Shown piece after piece: positions 1 to 8,167 of a stretch of DNA of 20,706 nucleotides. Under the pieces are notes generated by a model. That model ran no database searches and was not told the origin of the DNA. It was given only the letters and a program-made list of their open reading frames with translations. Source of the DNA: Comamonadaceae bacterium UBA2334 (GTDB lineage: Bacteria; Pseudomonadota; Gammaproteobacteria; Burkholderiales; Burkholderiaceae_C); contig DDUQ01000021.1 in the NCBI GenBank assembly GCA_002344885.1, forward strand, positions 1 to 20,706, written 5' to 3'. The stretch's first letter is position 1; each line of letters begins with the position of its first letter. The translations under genes were made by a program, and so were the position numbers.

Positions 1-3000
1 TGGCAGACCGAGAGCTACCGCGAGTGCCAGGCCGACCTCGAGAAGATGGCGAAGAAGTATGGTGTGGCGATGGACATCCCGGTGCGCGACCTGCCACCGG
101 AGCATCGCCAGTGGTTGTTCGAAGGCGACCCGAAGTGGAAGAACTGGGACAGCTCGTGGCCGCGCTACTGGTATGGCGTGCGCCACTTCTTCGACTGGCT
201 GGAGACCAAGGCCTACAAGATGCACATCCGTGTGCTGCTGTCGCGTTACCGCAGCTATACGGAGTGCCCGGCCTGCCACGGCGCGCGCTTGAAACCCGAC
301 GCCCTGCTCTGGCGCCTGCCGACCAGCGCCCCTACAGGGGGCGCGGCGACCGGGCTGGCGATCCACGAACTGATGGCGATGCCGGTCGATCGCATCCGCG
401 AGGCGGTGGCGGCGCTGCGCATCCCGGGCGTCCCTGACGAGGCCACCGAACTGGTGCTCGGCGAGATCCGCAGCCGGCTGAATTACCTCACCGACGTCGG
501 CCTCGGCTACCTGACCCTGGACCGCCAGTCGCGCACCTTATCGGGCGGCGAGGTGCAGCGCATCAACCTCACCACCGCTTTGGGCACCAGCCTGGTCAAC
601 ACCCTGTTTGTGCTGGACGAGCCCAGCATCGGCCTGCACCCACGCGACATGGACCGCATCAACCAGGCCATGCGCCGCCTGGTGACCGCCGGCAACACCC
701 TGGTGGTGGTGGAGCACGACCCGGCCGTGATGCTGGCGGCCGACCGCCTGATCGACATGGGCCCCGGCCCAGGTGAGCGCGGCGGGCAAATTGTGTTTGA
801 CGGCACGCCCGAATCCATCCGCCATGCCGACACCCTGACCGGTGCCTACCTGGGCGGGCGCAAACAGGTGGGTTTTGGCTTCAAGCGCATGGTGGCCGAG
901 TCCACCCCCCGCCTGATTCTGGAAGGCGCACGCGAGCACAACCTGCAAAACGTGTCGGTGGACTTTCCGCTGGGGCGCATGGTGTGCGTCACGGGCGTGA
1001 GCGGATCGGGCAAGTCCACGCTCATTCAAGACATCCTGGCCCCGGCCTTGCTGCGTCACTTCGGCAAAACCACCGATGCGCCCGGCGCGCACGACCGTTT
1101 GCTGGGTGCCGACATGTTGGCCGACGTGGTGTTTGTGGATCAGTCGCCCATCGGCAAAACCGCCCGCTCCAACCCCGTGAGCTATGTGGGCGCGTGGGAC
1201 GCCATCCGCACCCTGTTCGCCACCGCACCGCTGGCGCAGCAGCGCGGCTACACCGGCAGCAAGTTCAGCTTCAACAGCGGCGACGGGCGCTGCCCCACCT
1301 GTGGCGGCTCGGGCTTCGAGCATGTGGAGATGCAGTTTTTGAGCGACGTGTACCTGCGATGCCCAGACTGCGACGGCCAGCGTTACCGCCCGGAGGTGCT
1401 GGAGGTGCGCATCGAACGCGCTCGGCTGGTGACGGCCGCAGACGGTTCAGCGGCGCACGAGATGGTGTCGATGAACGTGGCCGACGTGCTGGACCTCACG
1501 GTCAGCGAAGCCGCCCAACTGTTCAGCAGTGACCGCGAGGTCATCCGCGCCCTGCAACCCATCGTGGATGTGGGGCTGGAGTATGTGAAGCTGGGCCAGC
1601 CCGTGCCCACGCTGAGTGGCGGCGAAGCGCAGCGGCTGAAGCTGGCGGGGTTCCTGGCCGAAGCCGCGAAAACAGGCAGCAAAGCGACAACAAGCCGCCA
1701 AGCCGTGGCCAAAAAAGGCACGCTGTTCCTGTTTGACGAACCCACCACCGGCCTGCACTTTGACGACATTGCCAAGCTCATGCGCGCCCTGCGGCGGCTG
1801 CTGGATGCGGGGCACTCGCTGGTCATCATCGAGCACAACCTGGATGTCATTCGTGCATCCGACTGGCTGATTGATCTGGGGCCGGAAGGTGGTGAGGGCG
1901 GTGGCCAGGTGGTGGCACAGGGCACGCCCGAAGAGGTGCGTTTGCACCCCACCAGCCACACGGCCAAGGCGCTGCGCGACTATGCGCTGGCGTTTGACGG
2001 GGTGCACGAGGTGCAGTTGGTGCGGGAGGGGGCTGCCGCGTATTTGGGACGGACCCCTTCGTTCGCTGCATCAGGTTCAGTGGCGGTGAATGCGCTCGCT
2101 GCGCCGACAAGGGGCAAGCCGCCCTCCGCATACTGCGAGCAGAAATTGTCGGGCGGCTCACCCCTTGCCGACGCGGACCCTGGCATGCCCACAGGGAAGT
2201 CCGAATCCGCTTTCAAATCCGGTGCTGGCGCGCCCACCCGAAGCGCAGTGGTTGGGGCTGCGGCAGGCGAGCGGGGTGGGCTGGGTTTGGGCCGATTTGG
2301 CGAGCACAGCGAGTATGAGGCCCAGGCCTTGCCCGCCTCGCCGACTGCAGCAGCCCCAACCGCCTCCAAGCCAGGCAGCCCATGCGAAGCAACCACCAAA
2401 ACGAACAACGCCATCCGCATCGTCAACGCCCGCGAACACAACCTGAAGGGCCTGTCTGTGGACATCCCGCGCGGGCAGTTCAACGTCATTTCCGGTGTCA
2501 GCGGCTCGGGCAAATCCACACTGGCCTTCGACATCCTGTTCAATGAAGGCCAGCGCCGGTATCTGGAAAGCCTCAACGCCTACGCCCGCAGCATCGTGCA
2601 ACCCGCGGGGCGGCCAGAAGTGGATGCGGTGTACGGCATTCCGCCCACCGTCGCCATCGAGCAGCGCCTCAGCCGGGGCGGGCGCAAAAGCACCGTGGGC
2701 ACCACCACCGAGGTGTGGCACTACCTCCGCTTGCTGTACGTCAAGCTGGGCACGCAACACTGTGTGCATGACGGCGCGGCGGTCAAGCCGCAGTCGCCCG
2801 ACAGCATGGTGGCGCAGATCATGCGCACGCGCCGGGGCCAGCACATCGGGCTGCTGAGCCCGCTGGTGGTGGGCCGCAAGGGCGTGTACACCGAGCTGGC
2901 CGACTGGGCCCGCCCGCGTGGCCACACCCACCTGCGGGTGGACGGCGAGTTTTTGCCGACTGCGGGTTTTCCGCGCATCGACCGCTTCAAGGAACACACC

Positions 3001-5340
3001 ATCGAGTTGCCCGTGGCCGACCTGGTGGTGGGGCCGGATACCGAGGCCTTCTTGCGCCAGCAACTGGCACTGGCGCTGCAGCACGGCAAAGGCGTGGTGC
3101 ATGTACTGGGCCCGCTGGATGGGCTGGCCGAGGCCTTTGCGGTCCACGCGGCTGGCTCGCCGCCTGCGGCGGCGGGCGGCGGTCTGGGGCTTGGCGGTGG
3201 CATCGGGCAGATCGAGGTGTTGTCCACACACCGGGCGTGCCCGGTGTGTAGCACCAGCTACCCCGAGCTGGACCCGCGCCTGTTTTCGTACAACAGCAAG
3301 CACGGCTGGTGCCCCGACTGCGTGGGCACGGGCGTGAACCTGAGCCGCGAGCAGCGCAAGGCGCTGGACGATTCGGTGCGTGACGATGACAACAAGGGCC
3401 GCGAACAAAGTTTTGCCGAGCCGGAGGTGGAGGACCTGAGCCACGAGGCATGCCCCACCTGCCACGGCACGCGGTTGAACCCGCAGGCGCGGGCGGTGAA
3501 GTTTGCGGGGCTTGGCATTGCCGAGGTGGCGGCCATGAGCGTGAAGGATGTGCAGGCTTGGGTGGAGTCGTTGGGTTCCACAGATGCTTCTGCTCTCGCT
3601 GCGTCGACAGGGGGCATGCCGCCCTCCGCATACTGCGAGCAGAAATTGTCGGGCGGCACGCCCCCTACCGACGCGGAACTGGGTGCGCCATTTTCGTTTG
3701 CTTTGTCAGCACGCGAAACCGACATTGCCCGTGACCTCATTCCTGAAATCCTGGGTCGCCTGCGCTTTTTGCAGCAAGTGGGCCTGGGTTACCTGACGCT
3801 GGACCGGGGCGCGCCCACGCTGTCCGGCGGCGAGGCGCAGCGCATCCGGCTGGCGGCGCAATTGGGCAGCAACCTGCAGGGGGTGTGCTACGTGCTGGAC
3901 GAGCCCACCATTGGCCTGCACGCACGCGACAACCAGATTCTGCTGGGCGCGCTGGACCAGTTGCGCCAGCATGGCAACACGCTGGTGGTGGTGGAGCACG
4001 ACGAAGACACCATCCGCCGCGCCGACCACATCATCGACATCGGCCCCAGCGCGGGCAAGCGTGGTGGGCGGGTGGTGGCGCAGGGTGCGGTGGCCGATGT
4101 GGCCGCGTGCGCAGACTCACAGACCGGTCGATACTTGCTTCATGCCATGAAGCATCCTTTGCAGACCAGGCGAGCGGTAGAGGCTGATTTTTCATCGAAC
4201 TCTGCGTTGCGGGTGGGCCAGGCCAGTCTGCACAACCTGCACAACGTCGATGTGGCGGTGCCACTCCAGCGTCTGGTGGTGGTCACCGGCGTGAGCGGAT
4301 CGGGCAAGTCCACCCTGGCGCGCGACGTGTTGTTGACCAACGTGGCCGCAGCCGTTACCCAGCGCAGCACCAAGGCTGGTCGCGACAGCATGGACGCGGG
4401 CCACTACCCCACCTGGGTAGGCTGCCAGACCGTCAGCGGGTTCGAGACAGTGGACCGTGTGCTGGAGGTGGACCAGACCCCCATCGGCAAAACGCCGCGC
4501 AGCTGCCCGGCCACCTACATCGGCTTCTGGGACACCATCCGCAAGCTGTTTGCCGACACGCTTGAAGCCAAGGCCCGCGGCTATGCCCCTGGGCGCTTCA
4601 GCTTCAACACCGGCGAAGGCCGCTGCCCGGCCTGCGAAGGCCAGGGCGTGCGCACCATCGAAATGAGCTTTCTGCCCGACGTGAAGGTGCCCTGCGAAAG
4701 TTGTCACGGTGCCCGCTTCAACCCCGAAACCCTGGCTGTCACCTGGAAGGGCAAAAGCATTGGCGACGTGCTGCAAATGGAAGTGGATGAGGCGGTGGAC
4801 TTCTTCGCAACCATGCCCAGCATTGCCCACCCGCTGCAACTGCTGAAAGACGTGGGGCTGGGCTACCTCACCCTGGGCCAGCCCAGCCCCACGCTCAGCG
4901 GGGGCGAGGCGCAGCGCATCAAGCTGGTGACCGAACTCAGCAAAGTGCGCGATGAATACTTGCCCCCCCTCGCCGTTGGCGAAGGCCCCCCCGAGGGGGG
5001 CGCGGCCTTGCTTGGGAGCGGCCCTGCGCTGCGGCCCACCCGCCGGGGCCAGAAAGCCCCACACACCCTGTACGTGCTGGACGAACCCACCGTGGGCCTG
5101 CACATGGCCGATGTGGAAAAACTCATCCGCGTGCTGCACCGCCTGGTGGACGGCGGGCACAGCGTGGTGGTGATCGAGCACGACCTGGACGTGATGGCCG
5201 AGGCCGACTGGATCATTGACCTGGGGCCTGAGGGTGGTGCAGAGGGCGGGCGCATTGTGGCGGCCGCGCCGCCCGAAGAAGTGGTGCGGCTGGGCACGCA
5301 TACCGGCCAGGCGCTGGGCCCGGTGCTGGCGCGTGGCTGA
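1..5340 (+). CDS. uvrA: UvrA-like excinuclease ATPase, double-length fused form, 5'-truncated by window edge
   Basis: UvrA proteins are DNA-damage-sensing ABC ATPases of nucleotide excision repair. The frame is open to base 1, so the ATG at 46 is internal; by comparison with UvrA about 300-400 N-terminal residues (first Walker A and first zinc module) are missing. What remains shows two UvrA units in tandem. Unit 1 has CPAC at 265, signature LSGGE at 538, Walker B near 607, Walker A GVSGSGKST at 994, zinc CxxC pairs at 1291 and 1360, signature at 1612 and Walker B near 1723. Unit 2 has Walker A at 2494, CxxC pairs at 3238 and 3310, signature at 3820, Walker A at 4288, CxxC pairs at 4624 and 4693, signature at 4894 and Walker B near 5068. 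All ATPase motifs look intact. Such fused forms of about 2000 residues are known in Burkholderiales and Xanthomonads; whether this one is the main UvrA or a second paralogue cannot be told here. The linkers carry repeat-derived, Ala/Gly/Pro-rich insertions. Confidence 0.9.
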   Translation, partial: WQTESYRECQADLEKMAKKYGVAMDIPVRDLPPEHRQWLFEGDPKWKNWDSSWPRYWYGVRHFFDWLETKAYKMHIRVLLSRYRSYTECPACHGARLKPDALLWRLPTSAPTGGAATGLAIHELMAMPVDRIREAVAALRIPGVPDEATELVLGEIRSRLNYLTDVGLGYLTLDRQSRTLSGGEVQRINLTTALGTSLVNTLFVLDEPSIGLHPRDMDRINQAMRRLVTAGNTLVVVEHDPAVMLAADRLIDMGPGPGERGGQIVFDGTPESIRHADTLTGAYLGGRKQVGFGFKRMVAESTPRLILEGAREHNLQNVSVDFPLGRMVCVTGVSGSGKSTLIQDILAPALLRHFGKTTDAPGAHDRLLGADMLADVVFVDQSPIGKTARSNPVSYVGAWDAIRTLFATAPLAQQRGYTGSKFSFNSGDGRCPTCGGSGFEHVEMQFLSDVYLRCPDCDGQRYRPEVLEVRIERARLVTAADGSAAHEMVSMNVADVLDLTVSEAAQLFSSDREVIRALQPIVDVGLEYVKLGQPVPTLSGGEAQRLKLAGFLAEAAKTGSKATTSRQAVAKKGTLFLFDEPTTGLHFDDIAKLMRALRRLLDAGHSLVIIEHNLDVIRASDWLIDLGPEGGEGGGQVVAQGTPEEVRLHPTSHTAKALRDYALAFDGVHEVQLVREGAAAYLGRTPSFAASGSVAVNALAAPTRGKPPSAYCEQKLSGGSPLADADPGMPTGKSESAFKSGAGAPTRSAVVGAAAGERGGLGLGRFGEHSEYEAQALPASPTAAAPTASKPGSPCEATTKTNNAIRIVNAREHNLKGLSVDIPRGQFNVISGVSGSGKSTLAFDILFNEGQRRYLESLNAYARSIVQPAGRPEVDAVYGIPPTVAIEQRLSRGGRKSTVGTTTEVWHYLRLLYVKLGTQHCVHDGAAVKPQSPDSMVAQIMRTRRGQHIGLLSPLVVGRKGVYTELADWARPRGHTHLRVDGEFLPTAGFPRIDRFKEHTIELPVADLVVGPDTEAFLRQQLALALQHGKGVVHVLGPLDGLAEAFAVHAAGSPPAAAGGGLGLGGGIGQIEVLSTHRACPVCSTSYPELDPRLFSYNSKHGWCPDCVGTGVNLSREQRKALDDSVRDDDNKGREQSFAEPEVEDLSHEACPTCHGTRLNPQARAVKFAGLGIAEVAAMSVKDVQAWVESLGSTDASALAASTGGMPPSAYCEQKLSGGTPPTDAELGAPFSFALSARETDIARDLIPEILGRLRFLQQVGLGYLTLDRGAPTLSGGEAQRIRLAAQLGSNLQGVCYVLDEPTIGLHARDNQILLGALDQLRQHGNTLVVVEHDEDTIRRADHIIDIGPSAGKRGGRVVAQGAVADVAACADSQTGRYLLHAMKHPLQTRRAVEADFSSNSALRVGQASLHNLHNVDVAVPLQRLVVVTGVSGSGKSTLARDVLLTNVAAAVTQRSTKAGRDSMDAGHYPTWVGCQTVSGFETVDRVLEVDQTPIGKTPRSCPATYIGFWDTIRKLFADTLEAKARGYAPGRFSFNTGEGRCPACEGQGVRTIEMSFLPDVKVPCESCHGARFNPETLAVTWKGKSIGDVLQMEVDEAVDFFATMPSIAHPLQLLKDVGLGYLTLGQPSPTLSGGEAQRIKLVTELSKVRDEYLPPLAVGEGPPEGGAALLGSGPALRPTRRGQKAPHTLYVLDEPTVGLHMADVEKLIRVLHRLVDGGHSVVVIEHDLDVMAEADWIIDLGPEGGAEGGRIVAAAPPEEVVRLGTHTGQALGPVLARG
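2091..2177. repeat. Palindromic repeat element, copy 1, in frame inside uvrA
   Basis: A 69-bp hairpin core (2104-2172) has arms of about 21 nt around a 26-nt loop (2125-2150). Bases 2118-2157 are identical to 3618-3657. The similarity extends outward over about 87 bp, to 3591-3677. The element lies in the linker between the two UvrA units and encodes residues including PPSAYCEQKLSGG. Confidence 0.8.
2250..2361. repeat. Long inverted repeat in the inter-unit linker of uvrA
   Basis: Perfect 12-bp arms, GGTTGGGGCTGC at 2250-2261 and its reverse complement at 2350-2361, enclose 88 bp that also contain a partly self-complementary stretch (about 2277-2292 against 2319-2334). The segment is translated in frame as low-complexity Gly/Ala-rich linker that is not part of the UvrA core fold. 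It is probably a second kind of captured intergenic repeat. Confidence 0.55.
3591..3677. repeat. Palindromic repeat element, copy 2, in frame inside uvrA
   Basis: This is the second copy of the 2091-2177 element. The hairpin core is 3604-3672 and the loop (3625-3650) is identical to copy 1. The arms differ from copy 1 at several positions, and some of the changes keep the arms pairing. It sits between the CxxCHG zinc region and the LSGGE signature of the second UvrA unit, where ordinary UvrA has only a short connection. Confidence 0.8.
4960..5040. repeat. GC-rich palindromic insertion in uvrA before the last Walker B
   Basis: Two small palindromes lie together: CGCC-GTT-GGCG (4971-4981) and a C7/G6 palindrome with GCCCCCC and GGGGGGC arms (4985-5001). 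They lie between ELSK (about 4936) and the Walker B strand (about 5068). Other UvrAs have fewer than ten residues there; this protein has about thirty extra. The C-run/G-run palindrome resembles intergenic repeats of Comamonadaceae, which is recollection rather than a database check. Confidence 0.5.
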
Positions 5341-5406
5341 CGGGAACGTGGAGCGCTGTTACTGATCACGGTTGCGGTCAGTGCGCTGACTTGGCTGTTC
5401 TCTGAG

Positions 5407-5436
5407 TTGACATACGCGATCACCCTGCTGTAGCGT
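5407..5436 (+). promoter_or_regulatory. Possible sigma-70 promoter for the deacetylase-like gene
   Basis: A consensus -35 TTGACA (5407-5412) is followed after 18 bp by TAGCGT (5431-5436), a poor -10. It lies 40-70 bp before the chosen ATG, in the 135-bp gap after uvrA. Confidence 0.3.
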
Positions 5437-5475
5437 TGCAATTGCAACTTGTCCCTTAGTTTTCCTGAGGTAGGT

Positions 5476-7395
5476 ATGAAGCAAGCTGTTTCAGGCATGG
5501 ATATTGGGCAGTCTTCGGTTGGAGTTGTTTCCAGAAGGAAGCTGGTTTTGAGTGGTACGGCTGCAGCCGTGCTAAGTGCGTGTGGGGGCGGCTCAGATCC
5601 ATCCGTACCAGGGGGAGCGCCCTCCGCACCTACTCCTTCGCCCGCTCCTACACCAACCCCTTCCCCTGCACCGGCACCAACGCCATTGCCAGCCGGGACA
5701 GGATATGCAGGGTCACTGAACGCCGGGGAGGCATTGCTGTTTTCAATCAATGTCCAGCACTTCACCCGACCAGATCTGAGTGCCGCAACGGTCACGAGGA
5801 TTGTGGATGTTCACGAGAGGCTTGGTGTACCGGTGGACATTTACATGACGGACGTAATGTTGGACGCTTATCAGAAGCAGTCCCCCAGTTTGTTAGCGAG
5901 GTTGAATGCCTCCGCCATGGTCAGGCTCAATTACCACTGTCGTCCCCCTAAGCCTTATTACTCTGATTATGACTGGGCGGGTTTCGCCAGTTTGTCTGCG
6001 ACTGCACGTACTGCTCGCGTGCTGGATTACGAGCGATTCGTAACAGACGGCGTGACAGGCCTGCCAAGTGGCACACCCGGTGGGTATGCGGTTATGAAGT
6101 CTCAAGTCAACGCGAGCCCGGGAGTAGCAGCGTTTCAATCGGATTCGGGTGTCTTGGATTCGGTTGCGGCGGCTTTCGTGCAACTTGGGGCCACTTGGAC
6201 AGTTTCGCACTCTGCACCAGTGAACCTGGGCGAGAACGCACGCGGTTTGCGATTCCGCCCTGAGCATTTTGATTTGAAACTTTTCGAGCAATCAGGTGCA
6301 AATGTAGCCAGCCTGATGGAGGCCGCACTCACTTCAGCTCGGGGCATTGCGGGAGGCAGGATGCCTTACGTCGTGGGCGTGAAGATGCACGACAACGATT
6401 TTTTTGCCGAACGTTCAGCGTGGCTCACTGTCTACGTGGATCAAAGCAAGCGCCCTCCTTGGGATACTTCACGTCAGGCTGCATTGAAGTCCTCGGAGGC
6501 ACAAGCCGAGCAATGGCGGCTGTATGAGGAGGCGGTGGCCTGGGCTGCATCGAACAAGCAAAAAGTCTTGACCTTGAATTCAGGCTTTTTTGAACGGTTC
6601 AGCGCCAGGGGCGAGCCCATGACCCTGATATCAGGAACGATGCACATTGAGTCCACGTCGGCGAATTGGCCCAACCCGGACAATTTGCTTGCTTTTTTTC
6701 GCCGGGCAACTCAGGCGGGAGTCGTTGCCAATCAGTCAGGAGGGATGCGCTGGTCGATTGGTGCCGACATCGGCTGGCTCACGGGCGAACCTCGTGTGAG
6801 TGAATTGGTCAGGAGTTTGTCCGCTATGGGGGTGCAATGGGATGTTCATGCACACAATCACGCTGACAGGATCCGTTGTGCGGAGCGTTTGGTTGCACTG
6901 GGTGTTGCGCCGACAGGTGTTGTTTCGGGCTTACTGGTTTCTGAGATTGATTTGTTGCGCAATGCTTTGGCCTCAAATACCGGGTACCGGTACACGCCGA
7001 CGGGCTTGTGGGGTATGGTCACTTCGTCCGGGCACACGTTGGGCGCTGACGACCGTTCGGCAGGCGTGTGGCGGCCAAAATCTGCCAAGGATTGGATGGC
7101 TGACGACCCCACGGGTAATTTGATTGCAATTGGTGGCGGTTCCCGGTCACTGGCAGGTGCCGAGTCGATCGTGCAGCAGGTGAATGGCGGACAGTGGCTC
7201 AGGCAGATCTACAGTGTGAGCATCAATGTGTCGCCATCCAGTCTGACAGTCGTCAGCACCACGGATGGTATCGACCAAATTGAGAGTTGGGCTCGACGGG
7301 TCGGAGCGTTGAGCAACACCAAGTGGGCAACACTGGCAGAAACAGTTTCCTTGTGGCAAGCGGCAGGTGGGTGGGCCAGCAGGGTGGCTGGATGA
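5476..7395 (+). CDS. Exported putative lipoprotein, polysaccharide-deacetylase-like
   Basis: A protein of 639 residues. I chose ATG 5476 because GAGG (5467-5470) stands 5 nt before it; a TTG nine codons upstream has no such site. The N-terminus carries SRRKLVL (residues 19-25), a hydrophobic stretch and LSAC (33-36). This reads as a Tat-like lipoprotein signal with Cys36 lipidated, followed by a Pro/Ala/Thr-rich tether (about 40-73). The mature part begins with a strand and helix pattern typical of NodB-type deacetylases (FSINVQHF, about 89-96, then GVPVDIYMTD). It later has HAHNH (458-462), which fits the HxxxH metal motif of that superfamily. A canonical FDD motif was not found, so enzymatic activity is unproven. 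Codon and base use differ from the neighbours: GC is 53% in 6841-6900 against 68% in 4621-4680 of uvrA, which suggests recent acquisition. It appears to be a single-gene unit. Confidence 0.55.
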   Translation: MKQAVSGMDIGQSSVGVVSRRKLVLSGTAAAVLSACGGGSDPSVPGGAPSAPTPSPAPTPTPSPAPAPTPLPAGTGYAGSLNAGEALLFSINVQHFTRPDLSAATVTRIVDVHERLGVPVDIYMTDVMLDAYQKQSPSLLARLNASAMVRLNYHCRPPKPYYSDYDWAGFASLSATARTARVLDYERFVTDGVTGLPSGTPGGYAVMKSQVNASPGVAAFQSDSGVLDSVAAAFVQLGATWTVSHSAPVNLGENARGLRFRPEHFDLKLFEQSGANVASLMEAALTSARGIAGGRMPYVVGVKMHDNDFFAERSAWLTVYVDQSKRPPWDTSRQAALKSSEAQAEQWRLYEEAVAWAASNKQKVLTLNSGFFERFSARGEPMTLISGTMHIESTSANWPNPDNLLAFFRRATQAGVVANQSGGMRWSIGADIGWLTGEPRVSELVRSLSAMGVQWDVHAHNHADRIRCAERLVALGVAPTGVVSGLLVSEIDLLRNALASNTGYRYTPTGLWGMVTSSGHTLGADDRSAGVWRPKSAKDWMADDPTGNLIAIGGGSRSLAGAESIVQQVNGGQWLRQIYSVSINVSPSSLTVVSTTDGIDQIESWARRVGALSNTKWATLAETVSLWQAAGGWASRVAG

Positions 7396-7476
7396 GAGGA
7401 CACGACTGTTGGTGCTTCTGTTCTTGAGTTGCAGGATGGTGGTTCTACGCATGGCTGAGGCCACCCGAATGGACGC

Positions 7477-7986
7477 ATGAACGAATCGTCCTGGGCGCAC
7501 CTGTTGCTACAGGCGCTGGCCACCTGGCTGGCGCAGTGGATGGGTTGGGGCGAGCCACCGGCTGACGCCCCGCCGAAGCATTTGCAGGGCTGGGTGACCG
7601 AGGTGGCCGATGGCGACACGCTCACCGTGCAGGCGGGTTTGCAGTCTCACCGCATCCGCCTGGGTGGCGTGGATGCGCCCGAAAGCGAGCAGGCCCATGG
7701 CAGCCGAAGCCGCGCGGCGCTGGCCCTGATGTGCCTGGGTCGACCGGTGGAGGTGGACGTGGAGGACCGTGACCGCTACCAGCGCCTGGTGGGCCAGGTG
7801 CACTGCCAGGGTGAGTGGGCCAACGCCGAGCTGGTGCGGCAAGGCCATGCCTGGGTGTACCGCCAGCACAACCGCCACCCCGAGTTCGAGGCGTTTGAAG
7901 CGCAGGCCAGGGCGCAGCGGCGCGGGCTGTGGGCGCAGGAGCAACCCACGCCGCCGTGGGTGTGGCGGCATGAAAACAAGCGTTGA
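7477..7986 (+). CDS. Staphylococcal-nuclease-like (SNase) endonuclease
   Basis: A 169-residue thermonuclease-family protein that should hydrolyse DNA or RNA with Ca2+. The SNase core spans about residues 36-145. The residues matching the S. aureus catalytic set are present: DGDT (Asp45, Asp47), Arg61 in RIRL, Asp66 and Glu69 in VDAPE, and Arg103 in DRYQR. The C-terminal GLWAQ and PPWVWR pattern is usual for proteobacterial members. The first 25 residues include a hydrophobic stretch (HLLLQALATWLAQWMGW) but few basic residues, so it may be a weak signal anchor or the true start may lie further in. The ribosome site is poor (GGA only). The gene is flanked by a lower-GC gene and a nested palindrome and does not form an evident operon. 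Confidence 0.85.
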   Translation: MNESSWAHLLLQALATWLAQWMGWGEPPADAPPKHLQGWVTEVADGDTLTVQAGLQSHRIRLGGVDAPESEQAHGSRSRAALALMCLGRPVEVDVEDRDRYQRLVGQVHCQGEWANAELVRQGHAWVYRQHNRHPEFEAFEAQARAQRRGLWAQEQPTPPWVWRHENKR

Positions 7987-7993
7987 AATGCGA

Positions 7994-8071
7994 CCTGGCG
8001 CTTGTCAGAGTTGAATGGTTTGCTATGAAATAAATAATATAGCAAACAAATGATGCTGATAAAGCGCCAGG
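7994..8071. repeat. Nested palindromic intergenic repeat
   Basis: Outer arms CCTGGCGCTTGTCAG (7994-8008) and CTGATAAAGCGCCAGG (8056-8071) pair with one bulge and one mismatch. Inner arms GTTTGCTAT (8018-8026) and ATAGCAAAC (8039-8047) pair perfectly around a 12-nt AT-rich loop. The inner part is far more AT-rich than the neighbourhood. It begins 8 bp after the nuclease stop codon, has no terminal T-run, and resembles dispersed intergenic palindromes that I recall from Comamonadaceae genomes. Confidence 0.65.
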
Positions 8072-8162
8072 AGCCAAAAAAGTACCGCTTTTGGCGGCCA
8101 TGCTTGCCAGAGGGTGGCTGCTTGTTGCAGCATCGGGGGCAAGGCCTTGTGCGAGGCCACAC

Positions 8163-8167
8163 AGGAG
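8163..8167 (+). promoter_or_regulatory. Ribosome binding site AGGAG deciding the GTG start at 8177
   Basis: AGGAG stands 9 nt before GTG 8177, in frame with the methyltransferase. It supports this start over the ATG at 8114, which would add 21 residues (MAACCSIGG...) unlike anything in the family. Confidence 0.6.

Noticed and set aside
2142..2160. LSGG in the repeat-encoded peptides as extra ABC signature motifs
   Set aside because: The tetrapeptide comes from the palindromic repeat, lacks the following E/Q and R context, and the true signatures are all present elsewhere.
2118..3657. The 40-bp exact repeats as a CRISPR array
   Set aside because: There are only two copies, 1500 bp apart, inside a conserved coding sequence and without cas genes.
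2158..5301. Long minus-strand open frames opposite uvrA (2158-3465 and 4192-5301)
   Set aside because: They are low-complexity translations opposite strongly conserved ABC motifs, with no start signals or family resemblance.
5377..5390. GTCAG-N4-CTGAC stem as uvrA terminator
   Set aside because: The stem is 5 bp and is not followed by a T-run.
5449..5475. TTG 5449 as the start of the deacetylase-like gene
   Set aside because: ATG 5476 has a GAGG site at good spacing and places the signal peptide normally.
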